Positions 8,254 to 16,628 of a stretch of DNA of 31,898 nucleotides are shown in pieces; position 1 is the stretch's first letter; each line of letters begins with the position of its first letter. A program made the translations under genes and the position numbers. Origin of the DNA: HGM04593 sp045636125 (lineage in GTDB: Bacteria; Bacteroidota; Bacteroidia; Bacteroidales; Bacteroidaceae); assembly GCA_045636125.1 (NCBI GenBank), contig JAZTWX010000040.1:1-31898 (forward strand), given 5' to 3'. Under the pieces are notes generated by a model. It worked only from the letters and a program-made list of their open reading frames with translations. It had not been told where the DNA came from and ran no database searches.

Positions 8254-9573
8254 ATGAATCTTAGAATGCGATTGACAACACTGGCTGCAATGCTGGCAAT
8301 ATTCACGCTGGCACGCGCACAGGAGGCTGCACCCGAGATGCACCTCACGCTCGACAAGGCTATTGAGCTTGCATTGAGCGAGAACCCCACAATGAAAGTG
8401 GCCGATCAGGAGATTGAATTGAAAAAAGTATCGAACGATGAAGCGTGGATGAACCTCCTCCCCACAGCATCGCTTAACGGTAGCATAAGCTACACCATCA
8501 AAGCTGCCGAGATGAATTTCAACGGGCAGTCAATCAAAATGGGTAAAGACGATGCAAGCACCTGGAACGGCGCATTGCAGGTATCGCTCCCCATCTTCGC
8601 TCCCGCAGTGTACAAATCAATGAGCCTCACAAAGGCCGATGTAGAGCTTGCAAAGGAGAAGAGCCGCGGCTCAAAGATAGACCTTGTGAACCAGGTGACA
8701 AAGGCATACTACCAGCTGCTGCTTGCACAGGACTCTTACGAGGTGCTCACACAGAACTACAAGCTCGCCGAGGAGAACTACAACATTGTTAACGCCAAAT
8801 ACACACAAGGTCGCGTGAGCGAGTACGACAAGATAAGCGCCGAGGTGCAGAAAAGCAACGCTTGGCCCTCGGTAATAAGCGGCCGCAACGCGGTGGAGAT
8901 TGCGAAATTGCAGTTAAAGGTGCTTATGGGTGTTACAGCCAACGTAAACATAATCATCGACGACAACCTCAAGAACTATGAGGCCGAAATGAGCAACGAC
9001 GCTGCCAACCAAACAGTTACACTCGACAACAACTCATCACTTAAAGCAATAGACCTGCAGGGAGAGTTGCTCAAGAAACAGCGCAGCCTGTTGAAGACCA
9101 ACTTTATGCCCACCATTGCACTCTCGGGCAGCTTGCAGTACCAATCGCTCTACAACGACAACTGGAAGGTTAACGACTACCGTTGGGGCGGCAGCTCATC
9201 CATTGCCCTCTCGGTGACAATACCCCTCTTCCAGGCAAGCAACTTCACAAAGATGAAGAGCAACAAGATACAATCAATGCAGCTCGCCGAGACACGCACC
9301 AACACCGAACGTATGCTCGCAATGCAGGCACAAAGCTACATCGACAATATGACAAAGAGCGCCGAACAGCTCGAAAGCAACAAAACAGCTGTGGAACTTG
9401 CAAAGAAAGGGCTCGAAATAAGCCAGAAGCGTTACGACGTGGGCAAGGGCACCATCCTTGAGCTTACAAACTCACAGGTGTCGCTCACAAATATGCAGCT
9501 TACATACAACAACACCATTTACGACTACCTTGTAGCAAAATCGGACTTGAACAAAGTTATTGGAAAAGAATAA
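8254..9573 (+). CDS. TolC-family outer-membrane efflux channel
   Basis: This 439-residue protein has a Sec signal peptide (about residues 1-22, MNLRMRLTTLAAMLAIFTLARAQ, with cleavage expected after ARA). It also has two copies of the outer-membrane efflux domain, visible as long amphipathic helices such as LDKAIELALSENPTMKVADQ and LAKKGLEISQKRYDVGKGT. TolC-like trimers form the outer-membrane exit duct of tripartite pumps. It starts 21 bases after tetR and ends 19 bases before the adaptor gene, which places it in the RND operon. The substrate cannot be read from the sequence. Confidence 0.94.
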   Translation: MNLRMRLTTLAAMLAIFTLARAQEAAPEMHLTLDKAIELALSENPTMKVADQEIELKKVSNDEAWMNLLPTASLNGSISYTIKAAEMNFNGQSIKMGKDDASTWNGALQVSLPIFAPAVYKSMSLTKADVELAKEKSRGSKIDLVNQVTKAYYQLLLAQDSYEVLTQNYKLAEENYNIVNAKYTQGRVSEYDKISAEVQKSNAWPSVISGRNAVEIAKLQLKVLMGVTANVNIIIDDNLKNYEAEMSNDAANQTVTLDNNSSLKAIDLQGELLKKQRSLLKTNFMPTIALSGSLQYQSLYNDNWKVNDYRWGGSSSIALSVTIPLFQASNFTKMKSNKIQSMQLAETRTNTERMLAMQAQSYIDNMTKSAEQLESNKTAVELAKKGLEISQKRYDVGKGTILELTNSQVSLTNMQLTYNNTIYDYLVAKSDLNKVIGKE

Positions 9574-9592
9574 GTAAAAAACACATACAATT

Positions 9593-10609
9593 ATGAAAAA
9601 GAATTTCACACTCATCGCACTGCTTGCAACAGCCATAATGAGCTCTTGCGGCAGTTCAGACAAAACCGAAACAACTGCTATTGAGCAGGAGACCAAGCCC
9701 CGCGTAAAGGTGGCAAAAGTGGTTGCACAGGATGTTCCCCAGACCGAGGAGTACACCACCACAGTCGAGGCAATGACAAAAAACAACATAACCCCCTCGG
9801 CAGCACTGCGCATCTCTAAAATTCTTGTAGAGGTTGGCGACTTTGTAAAAAAGGGTGACAAACTTGTTGAGCTCGACGCAAGCAGCCTCGACCAGTTGAA
9901 ATTGCAGGTTGAGAACCAGGAGATTGATTTCAAACGCGTTGAAGAGCTCTACAAAGTGGGTGGCGCGTCGAAAGCCGAGTATGACAACGCAAAGACACAG
10001 CTGGAGGTAAACAAGAAAGCTCTTGCCAACAAATTGGAGAACACAGTGCTTTTGAGCCCCATCGACGGTGTAATTTCGGCACGTAACTACGACAACGGCA
10101 ATATGTACGGCCAGGCCCCCATTGTTGTTGTCGAGCAGATTTCACCCGTAAAGATGAAGGTAAACATAAGCGAGAGCCACTACGCACAGACAACCAAGAA
10201 ACTCGATGCTAAAGTAGCCTTCGACACATACGGCAACAAGGAATTCGACGCAAAGGTAAACATCATCTACCCCACAATCAATTCAGCCACACACACATTC
10301 CCCGTTGAGCTCACAATTGCCAACAACGACCACAAGGTGCGTCCCGGTATGTTCGGACACGTTACCGTAAACTTCGGAACACAGAGCCACGTTGTTGTGC
10401 CCGACCAGGCAGTAATCAAGCAGCCCGGCGCAGGCGACTACTACGTATATGTATACGAGAACGGCAAAGTAAACTACACAAAGGTTGAGATTGGCCGTCG
10501 TATGGGCGACAAATATGAGCTTCTTTCGGGTATCGAATCGGGCAGCACAGTGGTTATCGCAGGCCAGGCTGCACTCTCTAACGGAAAAGAGGTTGAAGTG
10601 ATTGAATAA
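9593..10609 (+). CDS. RND efflux periplasmic adaptor (membrane fusion lipoprotein)
   Basis: This 338-residue protein starts with a lipoprotein signal ending in the lipobox MSSC, with Cys19 the likely lipidated residue. The adaptor layout follows: a first beta-barrel/lipoyl half with KILVEVGDFVKKGDKLVELD (about residues 80-100), an alpha-helical hairpin (about 100-145), the second lipoyl half with LSPIDGVISARNYDNGNM, then a beta-barrel and a C-terminal membrane-proximal domain. It would bridge the AcrB-like pump and the TolC-like channel. It lies between their genes with gaps of 19 and 32 bases. Confidence 0.94.
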   Translation: MKKNFTLIALLATAIMSSCGSSDKTETTAIEQETKPRVKVAKVVAQDVPQTEEYTTTVEAMTKNNITPSAALRISKILVEVGDFVKKGDKLVELDASSLDQLKLQVENQEIDFKRVEELYKVGGASKAEYDNAKTQLEVNKKALANKLENTVLLSPIDGVISARNYDNGNMYGQAPIVVVEQISPVKMKVNISESHYAQTTKKLDAKVAFDTYGNKEFDAKVNIIYPTINSATHTFPVELTIANNDHKVRPGMFGHVTVNFGTQSHVVVPDQAVIKQPGAGDYYVYVYENGKVNYTKVEIGRRMGDKYELLSGIESGSTVVIAGQAALSNGKEVEVIE

Positions 10610-10641
10610 GAAAAAGAAACCAACATATAAAGAGTAACAAT

Positions 10642-13600
10642 ATGAGCATATATGAAAGCGCGGTGAAAAGGCCCATTATGACAACGCTATGTTTCTTGGC
10701 GATTGCTCTCTTCGGTGTCTTTTCATTATCAAAGCTACCCATCGACCTTTACCCCGATATCGAGACAAACACAATTATGGTTTTTACATACTACAACGGT
10801 GCAAGTGCTTCCGATATCGAGAACAACGTTACACGCCCCCTGGAGAACACTCTTAACTCCGTGGAGCACCTCAAACACATCACATCGGACTCTCGTGAGA
10901 ACGTTTCGGTAGTAACACTGCAGTTCGAGTATGGTTACGACATCGACGACCTCACCAACGATGTACGCGACAAACTGAATATGGTTGCATCGGCGCTCCC
11001 CGACGACGCCAACACCCCCATCATATTCAAGTTCTCGACAGATATGATTCCCATCGTGCTCATTTCGGCAACAGCCGACGAGAGCCAGAAGGCACTCTAC
11101 AAGATTCTCGACGACAATATCGTCAACCCCCTTGCACGTGTCGACGGTGTAGGTTCGGTATCAATTTCAGGTGCCCCCGAGCGCGAGATCAACATCTATA
11201 TGGACCCCGTTAAAATGGAGGCCTACAATATCCCCGTTGAGAGCGTGAGCGCCGTAATTGGTGCCGAGAACCGAAACATCCCCGGCGGTAACTTCGACAT
11301 CGGTAACAACACATACAACCTGCGCGTTGAGGGTGAGTTCAAGACTCCCCAGCAGATGATGGAGCTTGTTGTGGGCACACACAACGGCGCAAACATCTAC
11401 CTCAAGGACATTGCACGCATTGTCGACGATGTACAGGAGCGCGCACAGCGCACCTTCACCAACGGCAAGCAGGGTGCTATGATTGTGGTGCAGAAACAGA
11501 GCGGTGGTAACTCGGTTGCCATTTCTGAGGCTATCAAGAAGGAGCTCCCCAAATTGCAGAAGCGCCTCCCCTCCGATGTTAAGCTCGATATAATTGTAGA
11601 TACATCGGAGAACATCCTCAACACCGTTGATACATTGTCGAGCACTATACGCGACGCTATGATTTTCGTGGTGCTTGTGGTATTCATCTTCCTTGGACGC
11701 TGGAGAGCTACGGTTATTATCGCAATCACCATCCCCTTCTCGCTCATTGCATCGTTCATCTACCTTTTTGCCACCGGTGGTTCAATCAACATCATCTCAC
11801 TCTCTTGTTTGAGTATTGCCATCGGTTCGGTTGTGGACGACGCCATTGTGGTGCTCGAGAACGTGACAACACACATTGAGCGCGGTTCAAGCCCCCACAA
11901 CGCTGCCATCCATGGTACAAACGAGGTGGGTGTGTCGGTAATTGCATCAACCCTCACAATGTGGGCGGTATTCTTCCCCCTCACAATGGTTACCGGTATG
12001 AGCGGTGTGCTCTTCAAGCAGCTCGGTTGGATGATGTGTATCATTATGCTCATCTCAACAGCGGCAGCCCTCTCGCTCACACCTATGATGTGTGCCAATA
12101 TGCTTAAACTGCAGAAGAAACAGAGCCGTTTCTTCATAATGTTCTACAAACCCATCCAGAAGGTTCTCGACCAGATTGACATTAAATATGCAAAAATCGT
12201 GAACTGGGCTATGCGTCACCGCAAGACCACCCTTGCCTGCTGTTTCGGATTGTTCTTTGTGAGCCTTCTCTGCTTCGGCGGCATCAAGAGCGAGTTCTTC
12301 CCCGCCAACGACAACGGTCGCGTGGGAGCAAAGATTGAGCTTCCCGTGGGTACACGTGTTGAGCGTTCACAGGAGGTAGCCCTTTACCTCACCAACCTGT
12401 GGCGCGAGCGTTACAAGGACGAGATGCTTGTATGTAACTTCTCTGTGGGACAGGCCGACGAGAACAACACCTTCGCTTCACTCAGCGACAACGGTACACA
12501 CATCGTAAGCTACAATATGACATTCGTTCCCTCGAACGAGCGCGAGAAAGGCCTCGACATCATTTGCGACGAGATGCGTGCCGACATAAAGAAGATGCCC
12601 GAAATTGCCAAGAGCAACGTAATGCTCGGCGGTAGCCAGGGTGGCGGTATGGGCGGCCAGACAATGGCCACATTCGAAGTATACGGATATGACTTCGACG
12701 AGACCGACCGCATTTCGAAAGAGCTCGCAGCTTCGTTGCGCGAGTGGGAGAAGGTTACCCAGGTGAACATTAGCCGCAGCGACTATCAACCGCAGTATAT
12801 TGTTGAGTTCGACCGCGAGAAACTCGCAATGCACGGCCTCAACCTCTCGACAGCTGCCACCTACCTGCGCAACCGTTACAACGGTGCAACAGCAACATAC
12901 TTCCGCGAGGATGGCGACGAGTACGACGTTAAGGTGCGCTACGAGCCCACTGCCCGCCAGAGCATCGAAGATATTGAGAATGTTGTTCTCTACACCAACG
13001 CAGGCCAGCCTGTGCGCGTGAAAGAGGTGGGTAAAGTGGTTATGAGCGAAATGCCCCCCACCATCAAGCGTAAGGACCGCGAGCGCATTGTAACAGTAGA
13101 TGCTGTTCTTGCTGCGGGTACAGCGCTCAGCGATGGTGTGAACCACGGACTTGCCATTATCGACAAGATGGAGGTTCCTGCAGGAATTGCCATTCAGGTG
13201 GCAGGTTCTTACGAGGACCAGCAGGATTCTAACCGCGACCTTGGAGTGCTCGGTATCATCATTATCATCCTTGTGTTCATTGTGATGGCATCGCAGTTCG
13301 AGTCACTGACATACCCCTTCATCCTCATTATTTCGGTACCCTTCGCCATAAGCGGTGTGCTGCTCGCACTCTTCATCACAGGAACCAACTTCAGCGTAAT
13401 GTCAATTCTTGGTGCCATTATGCTCATCGGTATGGTTGTGAAGAACGGTATCGTGCTCATCGACTACACAATGCTCCTGCGTGAGAGAGGCCTGGGCGTT
13501 ATTCAAGCCTGTGTGGCAGCAGCCAAGAGCCGTATGCGCCCTGTGCTTATGACAACCCTCACCACCATCCTCGGTATGGTGCCCTTGGCAACAAGCCAAG

Positions 13601-13821
13601 GTGTAGGTGCCGAAATGTGGCGTCCCTTGGGTGTAGCCGTTATTGGCGGTCTCACAGTATCTACAATAATGACTCTTGTATACGTTCCCGCAATGTATGG
13701 TATCTTTGCAGGTGTCGGCATAAAGAACCGCCGCCGCAAAATCAAGAAGCAGCGCGAGTTGCAGGCCTACTGGAACGAGAACAAGGACAAGGAGCAATTG
13801 AAAGGTAAAGACAAACACTAA
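10642..13821 (+). CDS. AcrB-like RND multidrug efflux transporter (HAE1 type)
   Basis: This 1059-residue inner-membrane pump has the full RND layout: 12 transmembrane helices and two large periplasmic loops. The proton-relay residues are present: an Asp pair in TM4 (SVVDDAIVVLEN, Asp399-Asp400) and the TM10 lysine (GMVVKNGIVLIDY, Lys934). The opening, SIYESAVKRPIMTTLCFLAI, and the SKLPIDLYPDI segment are typical. The length and the hydrophobic-transporter pattern argue for organic substrates (drugs, bile acids, detergents) rather than heavy metals, but the substrate is inferred. A hairpin and a PII/CutA-like gene follow. Confidence 0.96.
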   Translation: MSIYESAVKRPIMTTLCFLAIALFGVFSLSKLPIDLYPDIETNTIMVFTYYNGASASDIENNVTRPLENTLNSVEHLKHITSDSRENVSVVTLQFEYGYDIDDLTNDVRDKLNMVASALPDDANTPIIFKFSTDMIPIVLISATADESQKALYKILDDNIVNPLARVDGVGSVSISGAPEREINIYMDPVKMEAYNIPVESVSAVIGAENRNIPGGNFDIGNNTYNLRVEGEFKTPQQMMELVVGTHNGANIYLKDIARIVDDVQERAQRTFTNGKQGAMIVVQKQSGGNSVAISEAIKKELPKLQKRLPSDVKLDIIVDTSENILNTVDTLSSTIRDAMIFVVLVVFIFLGRWRATVIIAITIPFSLIASFIYLFATGGSINIISLSCLSIAIGSVVDDAIVVLENVTTHIERGSSPHNAAIHGTNEVGVSVIASTLTMWAVFFPLTMVTGMSGVLFKQLGWMMCIIMLISTAAALSLTPMMCANMLKLQKKQSRFFIMFYKPIQKVLDQIDIKYAKIVNWAMRHRKTTLACCFGLFFVSLLCFGGIKSEFFPANDNGRVGAKIELPVGTRVERSQEVALYLTNLWRERYKDEMLVCNFSVGQADENNTFASLSDNGTHIVSYNMTFVPSNEREKGLDIICDEMRADIKKMPEIAKSNVMLGGSQGGGMGGQTMATFEVYGYDFDETDRISKELAASLREWEKVTQVNISRSDYQPQYIVEFDREKLAMHGLNLSTAATYLRNRYNGATATYFREDGDEYDVKVRYEPTARQSIEDIENVVLYTNAGQPVRVKEVGKVVMSEMPPTIKRKDRERIVTVDAVLAAGTALSDGVNHGLAIIDKMEVPAGIAIQVAGSYEDQQDSNRDLGVLGIIIIILVFIVMASQFESLTYPFILIISVPFAISGVLLALFITGTNFSVMSILGAIMLIGMVVKNGIVLIDYTMLLRERGLGVIQACVAAAKSRMRPVLMTTLTTILGMVPLATSQGVGAEMWRPLGVAVIGGLTVSTIMTLVYVPAMYGIFAGVGIKNRRRKIKKQRELQAYWNENKDKEQLKGKDKH

Positions 13822-13827
13822 TAACCG

Positions 13828-13859
13828 GCCTTGTGGTGTCACAACCGGCACCACAAGGC
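13828..13859 (+). promoter_or_regulatory. Intercistronic hairpin between the RND pump and the PII-like gene
   Basis: A perfect 11-base-pair stem, GCCTTGTGGTG (13828-13838) with CACCACAAGGC (13849-13859), closes a 10-base loop. No T-run follows, so it is unlikely to be a strong terminator. It could set the mRNA stability or relative expression of the two genes. Confidence 0.6.
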
Positions 13860-13875
13860 ACAAATATAAAAAGAG

Positions 13876-14169
13876 ATGAAAAGTATATTCATTACATTCG
13901 ATATTTCGCACAAGGATGCAATAATAGACCTCCTCACACACAACAGCTGCCGCGGATACTCGTTTTTTGACCAAGTGCAAGGACGCGGCTCGGTGAACGG
14001 CGACCCCCACTTGGGCACACACGCGTGGCCTTCAATGGGCGGTGCAATTATTGCAGTTGTCGAGGACAAGAAAGTTCCCACCCTTCTCAAAGGCATCGAG
14101 GCTATCGACAAGCAGACCCCCATGCTGGGCTTGCGTGCATTTGTCTGGAACGTTGAACAGCAGTATTAA
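13876..14169 (+). CDS. Small PII/CutA-like protein linked to RND pumps
   Basis: This 97-residue soluble protein has a ferredoxin-like beta-alpha-beta pattern. It opens KSIFITFDISHKDAIIDLL, followed by FFDQVQGRGSVNGDPHLGTHAWPS, GGAIIAVVEDKKV and a closing GLRAFVWNVEQ. The 'QGRGS..G.PH.G.H.WP' stretch and the C-terminal 'LRAFVWNVEQ' are hallmarks of a small Bacteroidota family that I recall sitting next to RND pumps and belonging to the PII/CutA-like trimeric superfamily. Two His (in PHLG and THAW) could bind metal or a nucleotide; that is inference. It is the last gene of the efflux unit and is followed by a terminator. The ligand and any contact with the pump are unknown. Confidence 0.75.
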   Translation: MKSIFITFDISHKDAIIDLLTHNSCRGYSFFDQVQGRGSVNGDPHLGTHAWPSMGGAIIAVVEDKKVPTLLKGIEAIDKQTPMLGLRAFVWNVEQQY

Positions 14170-14188
14170 TCACCTGCATTACAAAATT

Positions 14189-14230
14189 CAAGAGGGTGCT
14201 CCAAAAATTTGGGTCACCCTCTTGTATTGT
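14189..14230 (+). terminator. Terminator of the RND efflux operon
   Basis: CAAGAGGGTG (14189-14198) pairs perfectly with CACCCTCTTG (14215-14224), giving a 10-base-pair stem with a 16-base, AT-rich loop. It is followed by TATTGT. It lies 19 bases after the PII-like stop codon. Confidence 0.75.
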
Positions 14231-14453
14231 ATGTTGAATAAACAGAACTATTTTAGACTGGCAAATCCCGAAAAAAGCGCAGTTTACCAAGCGTTAATAC
14301 CATTGCAAGCGAGCAATGTTTGCGACGGCCGAAGCTTTAGCTCTACAAAGGAGTGCCGAAGGCTCAGAGGGCAAGCATAACTACAAAAGAGCCTTTTTGG
14401 TCAGCTTCTTTTTACAAATACATATAAAAAGCACATATTTATGCACGAACTTG
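14231..14453. repeat. Non-coding stretch, repeat-like, between the efflux operon and a secreted-protein gene
   Basis: I see no convincing gene in this stretch. It contains a CATTGC/GCAATG hairpin (14301-14318), two GCCGAAG copies (14328-14334 and 14355-14361) and an imperfect AAAAGAGC/GCTTCTTTT inverted repeat near 14385-14414 that could terminate transcription. The composition (GCGAGC, GACGGCCGAAGC) differs from neighbouring spacers, as if this were a fragment of a dispersed repeat. Confidence 0.3.
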
Positions 14454-14483
14454 TTGTTTGTAACGAAAAAACAGCTATATTCG
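14454..14483 (+). promoter_or_regulatory. Probable promoter of the secreted-protein gene
   Basis: TTG (14454-14456), 19 bases, then TATATTCG (14476-14483) is one base off the Bacteroidota -7 consensus. The predicted start of transcription is near 14490, about 30 bases before the coding start. Confidence 0.5.
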
Positions 14484-14520
14484 CAGAAAATCCAATGAAA
14501 AACAACAAATTACAGCGCCT

Positions 14521-15213
14521 ATGAGAAAATTTACTTCACTCATTACCCTTATGTTCGTTGCTGTTGCAGCCTTGCAAGCACAAACAACCGACTACCCCTT
14601 TACACTCACACAACCGGGAGAAGAGCCTGTTCTCTACTACATTTACAGCGGCCGCGACGGTAACGGCGGCAAGAGTGAGTATGTTTTTGAGAGCCGCATA
14701 CCTTGGAAAGAAACAGTGGAAGAGGTACAGATTTCACGCACCGACCCCCGCTACCCCTTGGAGCAATTCTGGTACTTTGTTGAAGCTGCCGACGGAAATA
14801 TAAAAATTGTTTCGGCGCTCGACAACAAATTGATAACTGTCGCCAACACCAACGACGCTGCCAAATGCACAAAAGTTATAAGCGAGGATGAGATTACAAA
14901 CGAGTATTGCACCTGGATTCTCAATTGCACCAACGGCTACTACGCCTTCCAGACATCGGATAAGCGCACATTCTTGAGCCACAATGGCAACTGGAGCACT
15001 GCCGGCTCGCGTATGGGCCTCTACAATGCCAACGGCTCTGCCGACGAGGGTTCACGAGTGTTCTTTGAGCCTGCACCCGAGGGTGTTACATCGGGCATTG
15101 TTAACGTAACTACCGACAAAAAAGAGACTATCTTCGACCTCACCGGCCGCCAGATAGAGCAAATAACCATGCCTGGTATATACATTATCAACGGCAAAAA
15201 GGTTATTCGTTAA
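14521..15213 (+). CDS. Secreted protein with C-terminal sorting-type domain
   Basis: This 230-residue protein has a Sec signal peptide (about 1-20, MRKFTSLITLMFVAVAALQA). The middle part has beta-rich segments with 'WYFVEAADGNIKIVSALDNKLITV' character, reminiscent of ricin-type beta-trefoil lectin domains; that is a weak call. The last ~30 residues (IFDLTGRQIEQITMPGIYII..GKK) match the common C-terminal tail of secreted Bacteroidales proteins, which resembles the type IX secretion sorting domain. The product is therefore probably exported to the surface or medium. It is a single gene with its own promoter, followed by a palindrome. The function is unknown. Confidence 0.8.
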   Translation: MRKFTSLITLMFVAVAALQAQTTDYPFTLTQPGEEPVLYYIYSGRDGNGGKSEYVFESRIPWKETVEEVQISRTDPRYPLEQFWYFVEAADGNIKIVSALDNKLITVANTNDAAKCTKVISEDEITNEYCTWILNCTNGYYAFQTSDKRTFLSHNGNWSTAGSRMGLYNANGSADEGSRVFFEPAPEGVTSGIVNVTTDKKETIFDLTGRQIEQITMPGIYIINGKKVIR

Positions 15214-15236
15214 TAACAAATAGCTTTCTCTTACTC

Positions 15237-15262
15237 TATTGGCGCACCGCGGTGCGCCAATA
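15237..15262. terminator. Perfect 26-base palindrome, possible bidirectional terminator
   Basis: TATTGGCGCACCG is followed immediately by its exact reverse complement, with no spacer. As RNA this would form a very GC-rich hairpin with a tight loop, followed by AGTTGTTATAA rather than a clean T-run. It could terminate the secreted-protein mRNA or be a binding site for a dimeric protein. Confidence 0.5.
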
Positions 15263-15424
15263 GTTGTTATAATATGCATTAGCAACACAACCAAAGGCTT
15301 TTAATACCGGAAGTACAGAGATACTTCACTGCGCTCAGTATGACAGGGTGCGGGGAGTCAACAGCCATATTATTACCTTCAAAAAAATTGCTACAATCAG
15401 CGGAGCTATTTCCCTTATTTGTTG

Positions 15425-15432
15425 TATCTTCG
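15425..15432 (+). promoter_or_regulatory. Possible -7 box of the lnb-like operon
   Basis: TATCTTCG is one base off TAnnTTTG and lies 20 bases before the preferred ATG at 15453. I see no matching -33 TTTG. Its position favours the start at 15453 over the longer frame that opens at 15348. Confidence 0.45.
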
Positions 15433-15452
15433 CAGGCATCAAAGAAAAAGAA

Positions 15453-16628
15453 ATGGCCACAAACACAATAAAAAAGATATTTATAACATTGGCATTCGCC
15501 CTGCTGGCGCTGCTCCCCTCACGCGCAGGCGAGGCAAGAGTGAGCCTGCTCACCTGCTCACCCGGCGAGGAGATTTACGAGCTTTTCGGTCACACCGCGT
15601 TGCGTTACTGCGACGAGGATAGAGGGTGGGACATTGTATTCGGCTACGGATACTTCAGCTTTGCACAGCCCAATTTTGTGTGGCGCTTCATCCTTGGAGA
15701 GACCGACTATATGTCGGGGGCGGTGGACTATGAGGATTTCATAGAGGAGTACCGCGAGCGAGGTGCAGGAGTCACCGAGCAACAGCTTAACTTGGATTCA
15801 CTGCAGACAGCGCAGCTGCTCAACGCCCTTTTGAGAGATTGCCGCCACCCTTACAACCTTTACCGTTATAATTATTTCTACAACAACTGCACCACAAAGG
15901 TGCGCGACCGCATTCTGGCTGTTCTCGGTGGTGACGTGACATACAACAACGAAGAACGCAAAACCACACTGCGCCAGGCCATTGAGCAGCACACCGTGGG
16001 GCAGCCGTGGGGCGCTTTGGGAATAAACCTTTTGCTTGGAGCCGACATTGACACGCCCGTGTCCCGCGACACAATGCAATTCCTCCCTGGCTATCTTATG
16101 CAAGACTTTGCTACTGCCTGCACAGCAAGCGGAACAGCACTTGTAACAAGCGAGAAACAGTTGCTGCTACCGGTGATAAAAGATAAAGCAAAAAACCACT
16201 TTACTCCCTTTAACAGCGCATTGCTGCTACTGCTCTTCACTATGATTACTATGCTGTGCGAGGTGCGCAGCCGCAAACACGTGTGGGGTTGCGACATAGT
16301 ACTACTGCTGTTGCAAGGCCTCCCTGGAGTGCTATTGCTCTTTATGTCACTCTTTTCGCAACACCCCGCAGTGGGCAACAACTATCTGCTGTTGCTGCTC
16401 AACCCCCTGCCGCTGCTGTTGCTGCCATTCGTGTTGCACGGCGCAATTAAAAAGAAAGAAATGCCGTTTATGTGGGTGGAAATTGCAATGGTGGCACTCT
16501 TTGTGGTCACTGCACCGTTTGTTCCGCAGCACTACCCTGCCCCCGTGTACATTTTCGCCGTAACAATATTTGCACGCTCACTCTTTAACATCTACCGCAC
16601 AAGAATATGCGAACTAAACTTATACTAG
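15453..16628 (+). CDS. lnb: Lnb-like lipoprotein N-acyltransferase (formerly DUF4105)
   Basis: This is a 391-residue membrane protein. After a signal sequence (about 1-25) comes the periplasmic DUF4105/Lnb N-terminal domain with its two invariant motifs: LFGHTALRY (His47) and NYFYNNCTTKVRD (Cys146). This His/Cys pair suggests thiol chemistry. The C-terminal third (about 253-380) holds four or five hydrophobic helices. Proteins of this type were reported as the enzyme that N-acylates lipoproteins in Bacteroides, which lack the Lnt enzyme of Proteobacteria; I rely on memory for that. The ATG at 15453 is preferred because a promoter-like box lies just upstream. The stop overlaps the next gene by 22 bases, so the two are probably translationally coupled. 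Confidence 0.75.
   Translation: MATNTIKKIFITLAFALLALLPSRAGEARVSLLTCSPGEEIYELFGHTALRYCDEDRGWDIVFGYGYFSFAQPNFVWRFILGETDYMSGAVDYEDFIEEYRERGAGVTEQQLNLDSLQTAQLLNALLRDCRHPYNLYRYNYFYNNCTTKVRDRILAVLGGDVTYNNEERKTTLRQAIEQHTVGQPWGALGINLLLGADIDTPVSRDTMQFLPGYLMQDFATACTASGTALVTSEKQLLLPVIKDKAKNHFTPFNSALLLLLFTMITMLCEVRSRKHVWGCDIVLLLLQGLPGVLLLFMSLFSQHPAVGNNYLLLLLNPLPLLLLPFVLHGAIKKKEMPFMWVEIAMVALFVVTAPFVPQHYPAPVYIFAVTIFARSLFNIYRTRICELNLY

Noticed and set aside
13828..13859. A rho-independent terminator after the RND pump gene.
   Set aside because: The stem is perfect but no T-run follows, and the next gene begins 16 bases later on the same strand; an intercistronic hairpin fits better.
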